40,185 nt of DNA, taken from Opitutus sp. GAS368. GTDB taxonomy: Bacteria; Verrucomicrobiota; Verrucomicrobiia; Opitutales; Opitutaceae. The stretch covers positions 1 to 40,185 of the forward strand of contig CAMBUJ010000008.1 of the NCBI GenBank assembly GCA_945871005.1, read 5' to 3'. The notes beneath the pieces were generated by a model that made no database searches, was not told the origin of the DNA, and worked only from the letters and a program-made list of their open reading frames with translations. The translations under genes were made by a program, and so were the position numbers. This document shows, piece after piece, positions 1 to 7,080 of this stretch. How positions within the stretch are numbered: position 1 is the stretch's first letter; each line of letters starts with the position of its first letter.

Positions 1-1
1 T

Positions 2-91
2 TTCACCAAGGATTCGCCTTTGCTCGACGCCGGCCTGCTCGGCCCGGTGCAGGTGGTGACGAGCCCGACCGAATCGGTGAATAAAAAGTAA
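2..91 (+). CDS. C-terminal tail of an unidentified protein (cut by the left edge)
   Basis: An open frame enters from the left edge and ends at TAA 89-91. It encodes 29 residues ending in ESVNKK. Third codon positions are almost all G or C, as in the real genes here, which supports coding. The fragment contains DAGLLGPVQVV. A similar 'SGLLGPV' tail occurs at the end of some large secreted glycoside hydrolases, but this is a weak resemblance and no function can be assigned from 29 residues. Confidence 0.5.
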   Translation, partial: FTKDSPLLDAGLLGPVQVVTSPTESVNKK

Positions 92-129
92 GCTGGGACA
101 GCGATCTGGCTGGATAAAACTAAGGCAGT

Positions 130-207
130 TTAGCCGCAAAAGAACGCAACGGGCGCAAAGAAAAATCGCTGTATTTCTATGTGTTCTCTGTGTTCCTTTG
201 CGGCTAA
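130..207. repeat. Inverted-repeat element with GCAAA-rich arms, copy 1
   Basis: The ends are a perfect 11-bp inverted repeat: TTAGCCGCAAA at 130-140 and TTTGCGGCTAA at 197-207. The interior carries repeated GAACGCA/GCGCAAAG-type words on the left and TGTGTTC-type words on the right, so the whole element could fold into one imperfect hairpin. A related 90-bp element lies at 5374-5463. It carries no gene. It looks like a dispersed non-autonomous repeat. Confidence 0.7.
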
Positions 208-243
208 TACCAACAGCTCTCCAAGAAATTAGACTTTGCCAAA

Positions 244-269
244 CGAAACGACTCCGTCGTCCCGCTACG
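244..269 (+). repeat. 'CGTAGCGGGA' dispersed repeat, copy A
   Basis: A 26-bp core beginning CGAAACGACTCCGTCGTCCC and ending GCTACG. It is identical to cores at 1739 and 1852 and nearly identical, on the other strand, to those at 13726 and 13823. The resemblance to the 1739 copy extends upstream to about 205 (TAATACCA, CAGCT and CTTTGCCAAA are shared with 1701-1738). Confidence 0.8.
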
Positions 270-287
270 TCCCTGAGAGCTCCCCGT

Positions 288-316
288 CATAGCGAGATCG
301 CGGAGCGATTTTGATC
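288..316 (+). repeat. Second module of the dispersed repeat family
   Basis: This 29-bp module (GCGAGATCGCGGAGCGATTT plus flanks) recurs on the opposite strand at 13876-13904 with about three mismatches. Its first 19 bases recur at 13673-13691 with one mismatch. At all three places it sits next to a 'CGTAGCGGGA' core, so the two modules appear to belong to one composite repeat. Confidence 0.65.
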
Positions 317-414
317 TGCGACAGGAAAGCCCAAAAGCAACCAGCTGCTGGTATAAGAGAACGAGAACGATTCAATCCACCGTTCGGAAAGCGGACGCCC
401 CTCCGAACTCCGCC

Positions 415-450
415 TCGTTCTCGTTCTCTTACTCTTACTCGTTCTCTTTC
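415..450. repeat. Hexamer tandem array (TCGTTC/TCTTAC type)
   Basis: Six consecutive 6-bp units: TCGTTC, TCGTTC, TCTTAC, TCTTAC, TCGTTC, TCTTTC. The reverse-complement word GAGAACGAGAACGA lies at 357-370, giving an inverted arrangement, and a related CGAACGAGAACGAG occurs at 1687-1700. The array lies just beyond the 3' end of rlmN. Confidence 0.75.
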
Positions 451-487
451 CGATTCCGTTGCTGCTGCAGTTGCCCCGCCCCGTGCC

Positions 488-1588
488 TCACGCCTGTTCC
501 GCCACCGCCAACTGGCCGCACCCCGCCCCAATATCGATGCCGCGCCGCTGCCGGACCGTGCTGGGCAACCCGTAGCCGGCCAAAACCTCCTGGAACGCCT
601 TGGCCGCCCCGGTGTGGCTGGGCGCGCCGGTGTACCCGTTGGTCGGGTTGAGCGGAATCAGGTTCACCTGCGCTTGCATTCCCTTAAGCAACGCTCCCAC
701 CGCATGGGCCTGGTCAGGGCCGTCGTTCTTGCCCTCGATCAGCGTCCACTCGAAGAAAATCCGCCGGTCCATCTTTTCGGTGTAATACCGGCACGCCTCC
801 ATCAGCGCTTCGAGCGGCCAAGCGCGGGCGGCGGGCACCAACGCGGCCCGCTCCGCCTGGGTCGCCCCGTGCAGCGATACCGCCAGGCACATCGTGCGTT
901 TTTCGTCGGTCATGCGGATGATCCCCGGCACCACCCCGACCGTGGACAACGTGATTTTTTTTGCCCCCAGCGCCATGCCGGTGCCGTCGCAGAGGATGTC
1001 CACGGCCTTCATCACCGCGTCGTAGTTGTGCAACGGCTCGCCCATGCCCATGAGCACGATGTTGCGCAGCCGCTCGTGGCGGTGGTGGGGCGAGACATGG
1101 TCGCCCTCCGCCAGGGCCGGCGCGTCCACCGCGGTGGAGCGCAACACCCGGTCGACGTGAACGGCCTGGGATACGATTTCGCCTGCGGTGAGGTGGCGGG
1201 TGTAACCCATCTGGCCGGTGGCGCAGAATACGCAGCCCATCGCGCAGCCCACCTGCGAACTGATGCAGGCGGTGGTGCGCCCCTTGAAGCGCATTAAGAC
1301 CGTCTCGATGCGGTGGGCGTCGTGCAGGCCGAGCAGGTATTTGCGGGTGAACCCGTCGCTGGAATGGGTTTCCCGGGTGATCGCCAAGTGCCCGAAGGTG
1401 GTTTCGGTCTCCAGTTTGGCGCGCAGCCGGGCGGGTAGTTCCGGCAGATCCGCCCAGCTGGTGGCCCCGTCCAGGTAAAGGTAGCGCCACAAGCGCGCGG
1501 CGTGCACCGGGCTAATCTCCCAGCCGCTCACCAAAGCGCCAAGCTCGGCGCGAGTGAGGCCATAAAGATCGAGAAGGGAAGACGACAT
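488..1588 (-). CDS. rlmN: Dual-specificity 23S rRNA/tRNA adenine-C2 methyltransferase RlmN
   Basis: Radical-SAM enzyme that methylates C2 of A2503 in 23S rRNA and of A37 in some tRNAs, in the cytoplasm. The 366-residue product has the usual family length. The radical-SAM cysteines form the CxxxCxxC signature within GCAMGCVFCATG (C115, C119, C122) and bind the 4Fe-4S cluster. GMGEP at 181-185 is the SAM-binding GGE-like motif. C357 in IGAGCGQL is the conserved C-terminal cysteine that carries the methyl intermediate. Both functional cysteine sites are intact, so the enzyme should be active. The ATG at 1588 gives the normal N-terminus, and no Shine-Dalgarno sequence precedes it. It appears to be a single gene, flanked on both sides by repeat-rich sequence. 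Confidence 0.96.
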   Translation of the reverse strand: MSSSLLDLYGLTRAELGALVSGWEISPVHAARLWRYLYLDGATSWADLPELPARLRAKLETETTFGHLAITRETHSSDGFTRKYLLGLHDAHRIETVLMRFKGRTTACISSQVGCAMGCVFCATGQMGYTRHLTAGEIVSQAVHVDRVLRSTAVDAPALAEGDHVSPHHRHERLRNIVLMGMGEPLHNYDAVMKAVDILCDGTGMALGAKKITLSTVGVVPGIIRMTDEKRTMCLAVSLHGATQAERAALVPAARAWPLEALMEACRYYTEKMDRRIFFEWTLIEGKNDGPDQAHAVGALLKGMQAQVNLIPLNPTNGYTGAPSHTGAAKAFQEVLAGYGLPSTVRQRRGIDIGAGCGQLAVAEQA

Positions 1589-1738
1589 GAGCCGGAGATA
1601 GGCGAACGCGGAGGAAAGAACAGGATTTTAACACGCGGGCTCAGACGCGGCTTGGTCTACACCCCTGCTAGCAGCTCAATCCCTGGCGAACGAGAACGAG
1701 TAATACCAGCAGCTACATGAAAATCCGGCTTTGCCAAA

Positions 1739-1805
1739 CGAAACGACTCCGTCGTCCCGCTACGTCTCGGAGCGTGGGAGTGGTTCCGGAACGTAGCGGG
1801 AGCGC
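1739..1805 (+). repeat. 'CGTAGCGGGA' repeat, copy B (67 bp)
   Basis: The unit starts with CGAAACGACTCCGTCGTCCC, continues GCTACGTCTCGGAGCGTGGG, and closes with CGGAACGTAGCGGGAGCGC. It contains the core word in both orientations (CCCGCTACG and CGTAGCGGG), so the unit is itself an inverted repeat able to form a hairpin. A nearly identical unit lies 113 bp further on. Confidence 0.8.
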
Positions 1806-1851
1806 GGAGCGCCTTCGATGGCGTGAGCGAGGCGCGCTTGCGTTCCGGAAA

Positions 1852-1918
1852 CGAAACGACTCCGTCGTCCCGCTACGCCTCGGAGCGTGGGAGTGGTTCC
1901 GGAACGTAGCGGGAGCGC
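1852..1918 (+). repeat. 'CGTAGCGGGA' repeat, copy C (67 bp)
   Basis: Second, almost identical direct copy of the 1739-1805 unit, differing at about one base (CGCCTCGG instead of CGTCTCGG). The two copies are separated by 46 bp of unique sequence. Confidence 0.8.
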
Positions 1919-1967
1919 TTTCGCTGCTTGGGCCCTGTGGCCATCCCATGCCTTAAAGGCAGTGGGG

Positions 1968-3818
1968 TTAGACCGTCTCCAGCAGCTTGTAGAGGCGCGC
2001 CACCATCTTGCTCGGGTCTTCAAACAACCCGGCGCTGATCAGCGAGTTGTCCAAGATCTGCTCGGCGATCAGGGCGGCCTTTTCCGGGGCGGCGGTGCGG
2101 GTGACGGCGAGGTGCTTGATCACCGCACTGCGCGGGTTGATTTCCAGGTTAACTTTCACCGGGGCCTCGGCGCCGTCCTTGTTCATCGCCTTCATCATGC
2201 GGCGCATCTGCGGCGACATGAACTTGTCGGCGTTGACCGCCAGGGCGGGCGAATCGACCAGGCGGTCGCTCGGTTTCACCTCTTCGACGCGGTCGCCGAG
2301 GGTGGTCTTGAGCCAATCGGCCAGCGCCTTGGCGTCGGCCTCGGAGAGGTCGCCTTCAGCGGCGGGCGGCTTGGGGGCGTCGGCCAGCTTCACGTCGGCG
2401 TGGTCGGCGGCGACCAGTTTCTTGCCGTCGAACTCGCGCACGTTGCTCATCACGTATTCGTCAACCGCCTCGTAGCAGAACAGAACCTCGAGGTTGCGGG
2501 CCTTGAAGCCCTCCAGATACGGACCGCTCTCGATCGCGGCGCGGTTCGGGCCCATCAGGAAATAGATTTCCTTCTGCTCGGCACCCATGCGGGTGACGTA
2601 CTCGGCCAGCGAGGTGGTCTTGCCCTTCTCGGTCAGCGAGGACTCGAAGCGGAGCAGTTTCACGATCTCGTCCTTGTGGGCGTAATCGAGGGCGGCGCCT
2701 TCTTTGAGGAACACGCCGAACTCGGTGTAAAACTCGTTGTAGGCGTCGGTGCGGTTCTTGGCTTCCTCCGAGAGGAACTTGATGAAGCGCTTGGTGATGA
2801 CCTTGTTCAACTTCTCGACGAGGGCGCGGTCCTGCATGGTTTCGCGCGAGATGTTGAGCGGGAGGTCTTCGCTATCGACCACGCCCTTGAGGAAGCGCAG
2901 CCACTCGGGCAGCAGGTCCTTCGGCTTGGAGTCGATCAGGACCTTACGGCAGTAGAGCGAAACCGACGGCTCGAGGCGGGCCATGCCGAACTTTTCGGTG
3001 TTGTCCTTGGGGACGAAGAGCAGGGCGTTGATCTGCAGCGGGGCGTCGGCGGAAAAGTGCAGGCGCAGGCGGGGCTCGTCGTAGGCGTGGGCCTGGAACT
3101 TGTAGAACTCGGTGTACTGCTCGTCGGTGATCTCGCTCTTGCTGCGCAGCCAGAGGGCCTGAACGGTGTTAACCAACTTGCCGCCGAGGTTGACCGGGAA
3201 GGAGACGAAGGCGCTGTAACGCTCGAGGATTTCCTTGATGCGGCCTTCGGTGGCGAATTCGCCGCAGTCGTCCTTGAGCTCGATGACGATCTTGGTGCCG
3301 CGCTGCTGGTCGGCGACTTCCTCGATCTCGTAGCTGCCGGAGCCGTCGCTGGTCCAGACGTGGGCGGGTTCGTCCTTTTTCCAGGAGCGGGAGTAAACTT
3401 TGACGGTTTTGGCCACCATGAAGGCGGAGTAGAAACCGACGCCGAACTGGCCGATCAAATTTGAGTTCTTCTGGCCGCCTTCGCTGAGGGCTTTGAGGAA
3501 CGCCTTGGAGCCGGAGTGGGCGATCGTGCCGAGGTTTTCGATCAGCTCGGCGCGGGTCATACCGAGGCCGGCGTCCTGGAGGGTGAGGGTTTTCGCGGCG
3601 TCGTCGGTGGTCAGGTTGATCTCCAGGGCGAGTTGGTCGTCGGCGACGTCCTTTTCGGTGAGCTGGAGGTGGCGGAACTTCTCGATCGCGTCGGAGGCGT
3701 TGGAGACCAGTTCGCGCACGAAGATTTCCTTCTCCGTGTAGAGCGAGTGGATGACGATATCGAGGAGCTGTTTGATCTCGGCTTGGAACTCGAATTTTTG
3801 CGGCGTGGCAGTGGACAT
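1968..3818 (-). CDS. htpG: Molecular chaperone HtpG (Hsp90 family)
   Basis: ATP-dependent cytoplasmic chaperone that remodels late folding intermediates. The 616-residue product is close to the usual bacterial length. The N-terminal GHKL ATPase domain is complete: RELVSNASDAIEK at 35-47 holds the catalytic glutamate (E36) and Mg-binding asparagine (N40), DAGLGM at 82-87 is the nucleotide-contact loop, and GQFGVGFYSAF near 123-133 is the lid and phosphate loop. Middle-domain motifs (LPLNISRE, about residues 310-330) and a C-terminal dimerisation domain follow. There is no MEEVD tail, as expected in bacteria. The ATG at 3818 fits the family N-terminus, and the upstream leader is pyrimidine-rich with no Shine-Dalgarno. 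A hairpin at 3850-3875 separates it from the upstream gene, so it is probably transcribed alone. Confidence 0.97.
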   Translation of the reverse strand: MSTATPQKFEFQAEIKQLLDIVIHSLYTEKEIFVRELVSNASDAIEKFRHLQLTEKDVADDQLALEINLTTDDAAKTLTLQDAGLGMTRAELIENLGTIAHSGSKAFLKALSEGGQKNSNLIGQFGVGFYSAFMVAKTVKVYSRSWKKDEPAHVWTSDGSGSYEIEEVADQQRGTKIVIELKDDCGEFATEGRIKEILERYSAFVSFPVNLGGKLVNTVQALWLRSKSEITDEQYTEFYKFQAHAYDEPRLRLHFSADAPLQINALLFVPKDNTEKFGMARLEPSVSLYCRKVLIDSKPKDLLPEWLRFLKGVVDSEDLPLNISRETMQDRALVEKLNKVITKRFIKFLSEEAKNRTDAYNEFYTEFGVFLKEGAALDYAHKDEIVKLLRFESSLTEKGKTTSLAEYVTRMGAEQKEIYFLMGPNRAAIESGPYLEGFKARNLEVLFCYEAVDEYVMSNVREFDGKKLVAADHADVKLADAPKPPAAEGDLSEADAKALADWLKTTLGDRVEEVKPSDRLVDSPALAVNADKFMSPQMRRMMKAMNKDGAEAPVKVNLEINPRSAVIKHLAVTRTAAPEKAALIAEQILDNSLISAGLFEDPSKMVARLYKLLETV

Positions 3819-3849
3819 AGAGGGAAGAGGTTAAGTAAGGAAAAACGGA

Positions 3850-3875
3850 AAAGCCCGCTAACTTTAGCGGGCTTT
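3850..3875 (-). terminator. Rho-independent terminator after the beta-barrel gene
   Basis: A perfect 12-bp inverted repeat, AAAGCCCGCTAA (3850-3861) and TTAGCGGGCTTT (3864-3875), with a two-base spacer. Read on the minus strand it is followed by a T-rich stretch (complement of 3841-3849). It lies 68 bp beyond the stop codon of the beta-barrel gene and just upstream of htpG, so it should insulate htpG from read-through. Confidence 0.8.
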
Positions 3876-3943
3876 GAGAAAAATCAAGACCGGGGACGCC
3901 CTTCTTGGCGCCACCGGCGGCGGGGGGGGGGGCGTGGCGGGGA

Positions 3944-5179
3944 TTATAACTTCCAGGTCACGCCGGCGGAAACGAGGGAGTGTTCAAAGGCGGCTTGGTT
4001 AAAATCGGAGCCCACGTTGGTGCGGATGTTTTTGGCAAATTCCTGGGTGAGTGAAAGGGTCCAGGCGAGCGTGGCGCTGGAATTCCAGGTGAGCGCGGCG
4101 ATGCCGGTGTAGAGTACGTCGCTACGATCCGTGGTGCCGTCGTAGTTATTCTTGGACAGGCGGCCGGTCAGCGAGGAAGTCCACTGTTTGTTGAAGTCGT
4201 GTTTCCACCCCAGTTGGTAGGTCGAGGCGAGAACACTGGCGGCACTGGTGGAGGAGACGGTGCGGCCCATGGTGGTTTTGAGCTGGAGCTCGTCGCTGGC
4301 GGTGGCCTTCCAGGTGGCGGAAACGTCCTGATAAAGGCCTTCGAGGCTCCTGTCGGCGCCGCCGTAGGACGAAGTGTAGTCGTTCACGGTCCAGCCGAGT
4401 TGGGCTGCCAGTTTGAGCGTGGGGGTGATTTTGCCGTCCACGCCGGCAAGGAAGCGGTTGTACTGGCTAGTCGCGCAGGCGGTGGTGGGGGTCGTGCCGT
4501 CGGTGTCCTGATAAAAATAGCCCCTGCGATAGCCGAGGTAGTAGTCGGGTCCGCCCGGGGTGAAGGCCCGGCCGAAGTCCGCCCCGCCATTGAGGTCGTA
4601 GCGGTCGCGGTAGTTTTCACCGCCGCTCAGGGCATGGGTTTGCATGTCCCAGTACTGGAGTTTGCCCACCCCACGGATGAAGTTTTGGCCTAGATCGTAA
4701 CGCACCGCCAAGTCCGTCTTGTTTTGCAGTTGGTCGCGGCGCTCGCGTGGGGCCGGGGTGGTGAAGGTGCTTTTGTTGGCGACCCCGTAAACGTTGCCCT
4801 GGTCCGCGCCCTGGACCTGGGCGAACTCGGTGGCAGCGTTCACGCTGAGCGCATCAAAGGCGTGTTTATAACCGGCGGCGAGCTGGTGTTTGGCATTATC
4901 TTCGTCGCTGGCGTTCCAGAAGCGGGTGCCGGTGGCCGCGTAGCTGGCGGAAGCCCCGCTGGTGAACTGGCCCGAGACTTTGGCGCCCACCGTGGAGACG
5001 ACCGAATCGACTCGTCCGAGTGTTCCCTGGTCAACCAGGTACACGTTGTTGTCGTAACCGAGGGTGCCGGTAACGGCCGTTTCGATGGCCAACGGTTTGG
5101 GCGAAGCCGTCGGCGCGGCGGCTTGAGCAGTGAGCAGCAGGCTGGGCCCAACAAGGCAGGCGATAATTAGGTGTTTCAT
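3944..5179 (-). CDS. Predicted outer-membrane beta-barrel protein
   Basis: The 411-residue product starts with a clear signal peptide (MKHLIIACLVGPSLLLTAQA, probable cleavage after residue 20). The mature part is a run of alternating polar and aromatic strands ending in ...SAGVTWKL, as in outer-membrane barrels with 12 or more strands. Phrases such as VTGTLGYDNNVYLVDQG and YYLGYRRGYFYQDTDG are typical of the loose 'beta-barrel porin 2' type found near polysaccharide or secretion genes, but the family assignment is uncertain. A role in transport or as a structural barrel is inferred from topology only. ATG at 5179 is required for the signal peptide. It is a single gene followed by a strong terminator. 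Confidence 0.75.
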   Translation of the reverse strand: MKHLIIACLVGPSLLLTAQAAAPTASPKPLAIETAVTGTLGYDNNVYLVDQGTLGRVDSVVSTVGAKVSGQFTSGASASYAATGTRFWNASDEDNAKHQLAAGYKHAFDALSVNAATEFAQVQGADQGNVYGVANKSTFTTPAPRERRDQLQNKTDLAVRYDLGQNFIRGVGKLQYWDMQTHALSGGENYRDRYDLNGGADFGRAFTPGGPDYYLGYRRGYFYQDTDGTTPTTACATSQYNRFLAGVDGKITPTLKLAAQLGWTVNDYTSSYGGADRSLEGLYQDVSATWKATASDELQLKTTMGRTVSSTSAASVLASTYQLGWKHDFNKQWTSSLTGRLSKNNYDGTTDRSDVLYTGIAALTWNSSATLAWTLSLTQEFAKNIRTNVGSDFNQAAFEHSLVSAGVTWKL

Positions 5180-5564
5180 CGAGGGAATACCGATTCGTCA
5201 TAAGTAATCGGCGCTTCGCGCAGCAACCCCATAAGTTTTATTAATCCAAAGACTGTTATGACGTAGGGGCGCAACTTATAGGCGGGGCCGGCTCATGACG
5301 GCGCCAGCCACGTAGTCATGCGGATGACGTGCGAACACCTGCTCCAATCGCCAAAACGTTCCGGCTATAAGAGTTAACCGCAAAAGGCGCAAAATAACGC
5401 AAAATCAAACCGGACAAATTCCGATGGCCGGCATTTGTGCGTTTTCGCGCTTTTTGCAGTTAAAAATGCCGCATCAGGAAACCCGATCATCAGCCCAATA
5501 ATCAACGCAACCTATTCACTGTTAACGATATTAATGATTCGTTACAGGCATTGGACTTAACCCA
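5180..5564. other. Gene-free stretch with one inverted-repeat element
   Basis: The gap upstream of the beta-barrel gene contains the 90-bp inverted-repeat element at 5374-5463 and an AT-rich stretch at 5470-5560. The beta-barrel promoter must lie in the right-to-left direction here. No coding sequence is convincing. Confidence 0.65.
5374..5463. repeat. Inverted-repeat element with GCAAA-rich arms, copy 2
   Basis: Ends are TTAACCGCAAAA (5374-5385) and TTTTGCAGTTAA (5452-5463), which pair with one mismatch. Inside are GGCGCAAAATAACGCAAAA on the left and GTGCGTTTTCGCGC on the right, so pairing continues imperfectly inward. It shares layout, size and the CCGCAAA terminus with 130-207 and belongs to the same dispersed family. 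Confidence 0.7.
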
Positions 5565-6885
5565 TCAGGGGCTGGCTTTTTTCTGGGGCTCTTTGGGCAG
5601 GCCCTTGCTGTCCCAGTTCGAGTCGTTGGCGTGGAAATTCACGGTGTTGCCCCGCTCCAGTTCCTTGAGCCAGCGCATCCCGTTGTTTTTAAAATAGGCG
5701 TCGGCTCCTTCCTGTCCGAGGTGAGTGCGGACCTGATCGCGGGTGCCGGCGGCCAGCTCAGCGAGCGCCTGCTTTTTCTGCTCTGTGGCCAAGCTGGTGT
5801 TTTGCGCAATTTGCTGGGCGGCCGAGGCCGTAGTGTCACGCAGCGCGTAAAGTCGGGTTGGGGTGTCCGCCGGCAGGGTCAGGCGGCGGGTGGCCGCCTC
5901 CAGTTGCCGCCAGTCGTGGTCCTGCTGGCGGACCGAGGCCGCATAGCGCGCCTCGCCGACGACCGCTTTGATCTGGGACTGGAGTTGCGCGTCCGCCGCC
6001 CGGCGCTCTTTCCAGTAGGCTTGGTCGCGTTCCGGCCCCGAGGAAAACGGGTCGCTGTTGTGGGGGTTGTACTTTTCATCGAAGGCCTTTTGCAGCGGAA
6101 AAATCGCCAGATACTCCTGCTCGGTGGCGTTTAACTGGGTCATTTTCGAGCGCAGTTGCTGCGCGGTGGCCGACTGACGCAGCTCGTAGGTGTGCCGCTC
6201 TTCCGGGGTCATCAGGGCCTCCATGTCGCGCTTTTGCTCGGCTTGGAGGAAGCGCAGCTTTTCCCCGTCCGAGGCGAGCCGGAAACCCTGGGTGTCCTGC
6301 TGCACCTCGTTGATCAACTCCTGGTAATCCTGCTGGATGTCCTGAAGCGCCTGGCGCTTTTCCTGCGGCAGGAAGGCGAGCGCCTGGGACTGGCGCCGAC
6401 TTTGCTTGGGATCGGCCCCAAGGAGCCGCTCGGACTCCTCGGTTAACTCGCGCTGCAGCCGGCGGGACTCCTCGCGCTGGGCCTTGGTTTGGCGATCAGC
6501 CCAACCGTTGGCCGGGCGACGCTCGTCCTTCCACCAAGCCTGATTGGCGGCAGTGTCGGCCGGCTGGGGGGTTGATGGATTTAAAGCGGTCTTCGTATTT
6601 TTTCCACAGACGCATCTGCACCAGCGAACGGATCAGCTCGTCGGGCAGGCCGGAGGCCCGCAGCAAGTCGCGCAGGGCTTCCGGGTCGGAGTCGGTGAAG
6701 ACGGCAACGGCCGCAGGCGAAAGTCGTGCCTCGCCGCCGGAGCTCGCCGCGGAAGCGGCGCGGGCCGGGTCGGTCGGGGCAAGGGGCGTGTCGGTGGGCC
6801 GGTCCGGCGCCGAACGCCACGTGATCGTTAGAAGGGTGGCGTTGGCGGTCAGCGAAGCGGCGAGGAGGAGCGGGGTAAGCTTCAT
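5565..6885 (-). pseudogene. Secreted unknown protein, reading frame broken at a C6 tract
   Basis: Two frames make one gene of about 440 codons. The first starts at ATG 6885, has an N-terminal signal or membrane segment (MKLTPLLLAASLTANATLL) and is coding through LWKKYEDRFKSIN, then runs out of phase to a stop at 6496. The second frame is open from before 6600 to TGA 5565 and continues naturally (PQPADTAANQAWWKDERR...). Its first possible start, TTG 6317, is far inside the coding part. The frames meet at six cytosines (minus strand; plus-strand G run 6566-6571); removing one C restores a single protein. The product would be exported, glutamine- and arginine-rich and largely helical or coiled-coil. 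No family is recognised. It may be a true frameshift, a slippage switch or a sequencing error. Confidence 0.7.
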
Positions 6886-7080
6886 GGGGGCAACAAGCAA
6901 ATGAGCGCCGAGAGTTGAAGCGATGCCCGCAAACCGCAACAAGGCATCTGCAGGTAGACGGCAGAAAAACTCCCGCGGAACGGACCTGCGTTGCCCCAAA
7001 AACGAGATTCGAGCAAAGCGCCACCAGAGCCGTAAACACGGCTCGACACGTTGGTGGCACGGAGGCTCTATATTCGGCTC

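Larger units (their letters stand above)
92..487. other. Gene-free stretch made of repeat modules
   Basis: No convincing gene is seen. The stretch holds an inverted-repeat element (130-207), a copy of the 'CGAAACGACTCCGTCG' repeat (244-269), a 'GCGAGATCGCGGAGCGATTT' module (288-316) and a hexamer tandem array (415-450). Open frames crossing it are arginine- and proline-rich and follow repeat sequence, so they are not reported as genes. Confidence 0.7.
1589..1967. other. Gene-free stretch between rlmN and htpG, filled with repeats
   Basis: This gap holds a word shared with 205-243 (TAATACCAGCAGCT at 1701-1714) and two direct copies of a 67-bp repeat (1739-1805 and 1852-1918). Short open frames on both strands arise from the repeats and are not considered genes. 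Promoters for rlmN must lie here, but none is clear by eye. Confidence 0.7.

Noticed and set aside
311-1297. 328-codon plus-strand frame across the first repeats and rlmN
   Set aside because: It is rich in R, H and A and starts in repeat sequence. It is the shadow of rlmN.
1887-3464. 525-codon open frame antisense to htpG
   Set aside because: It mirrors htpG codons and is rich in V, L, G and D with no recognisable domain. htpG on the other strand is certain.
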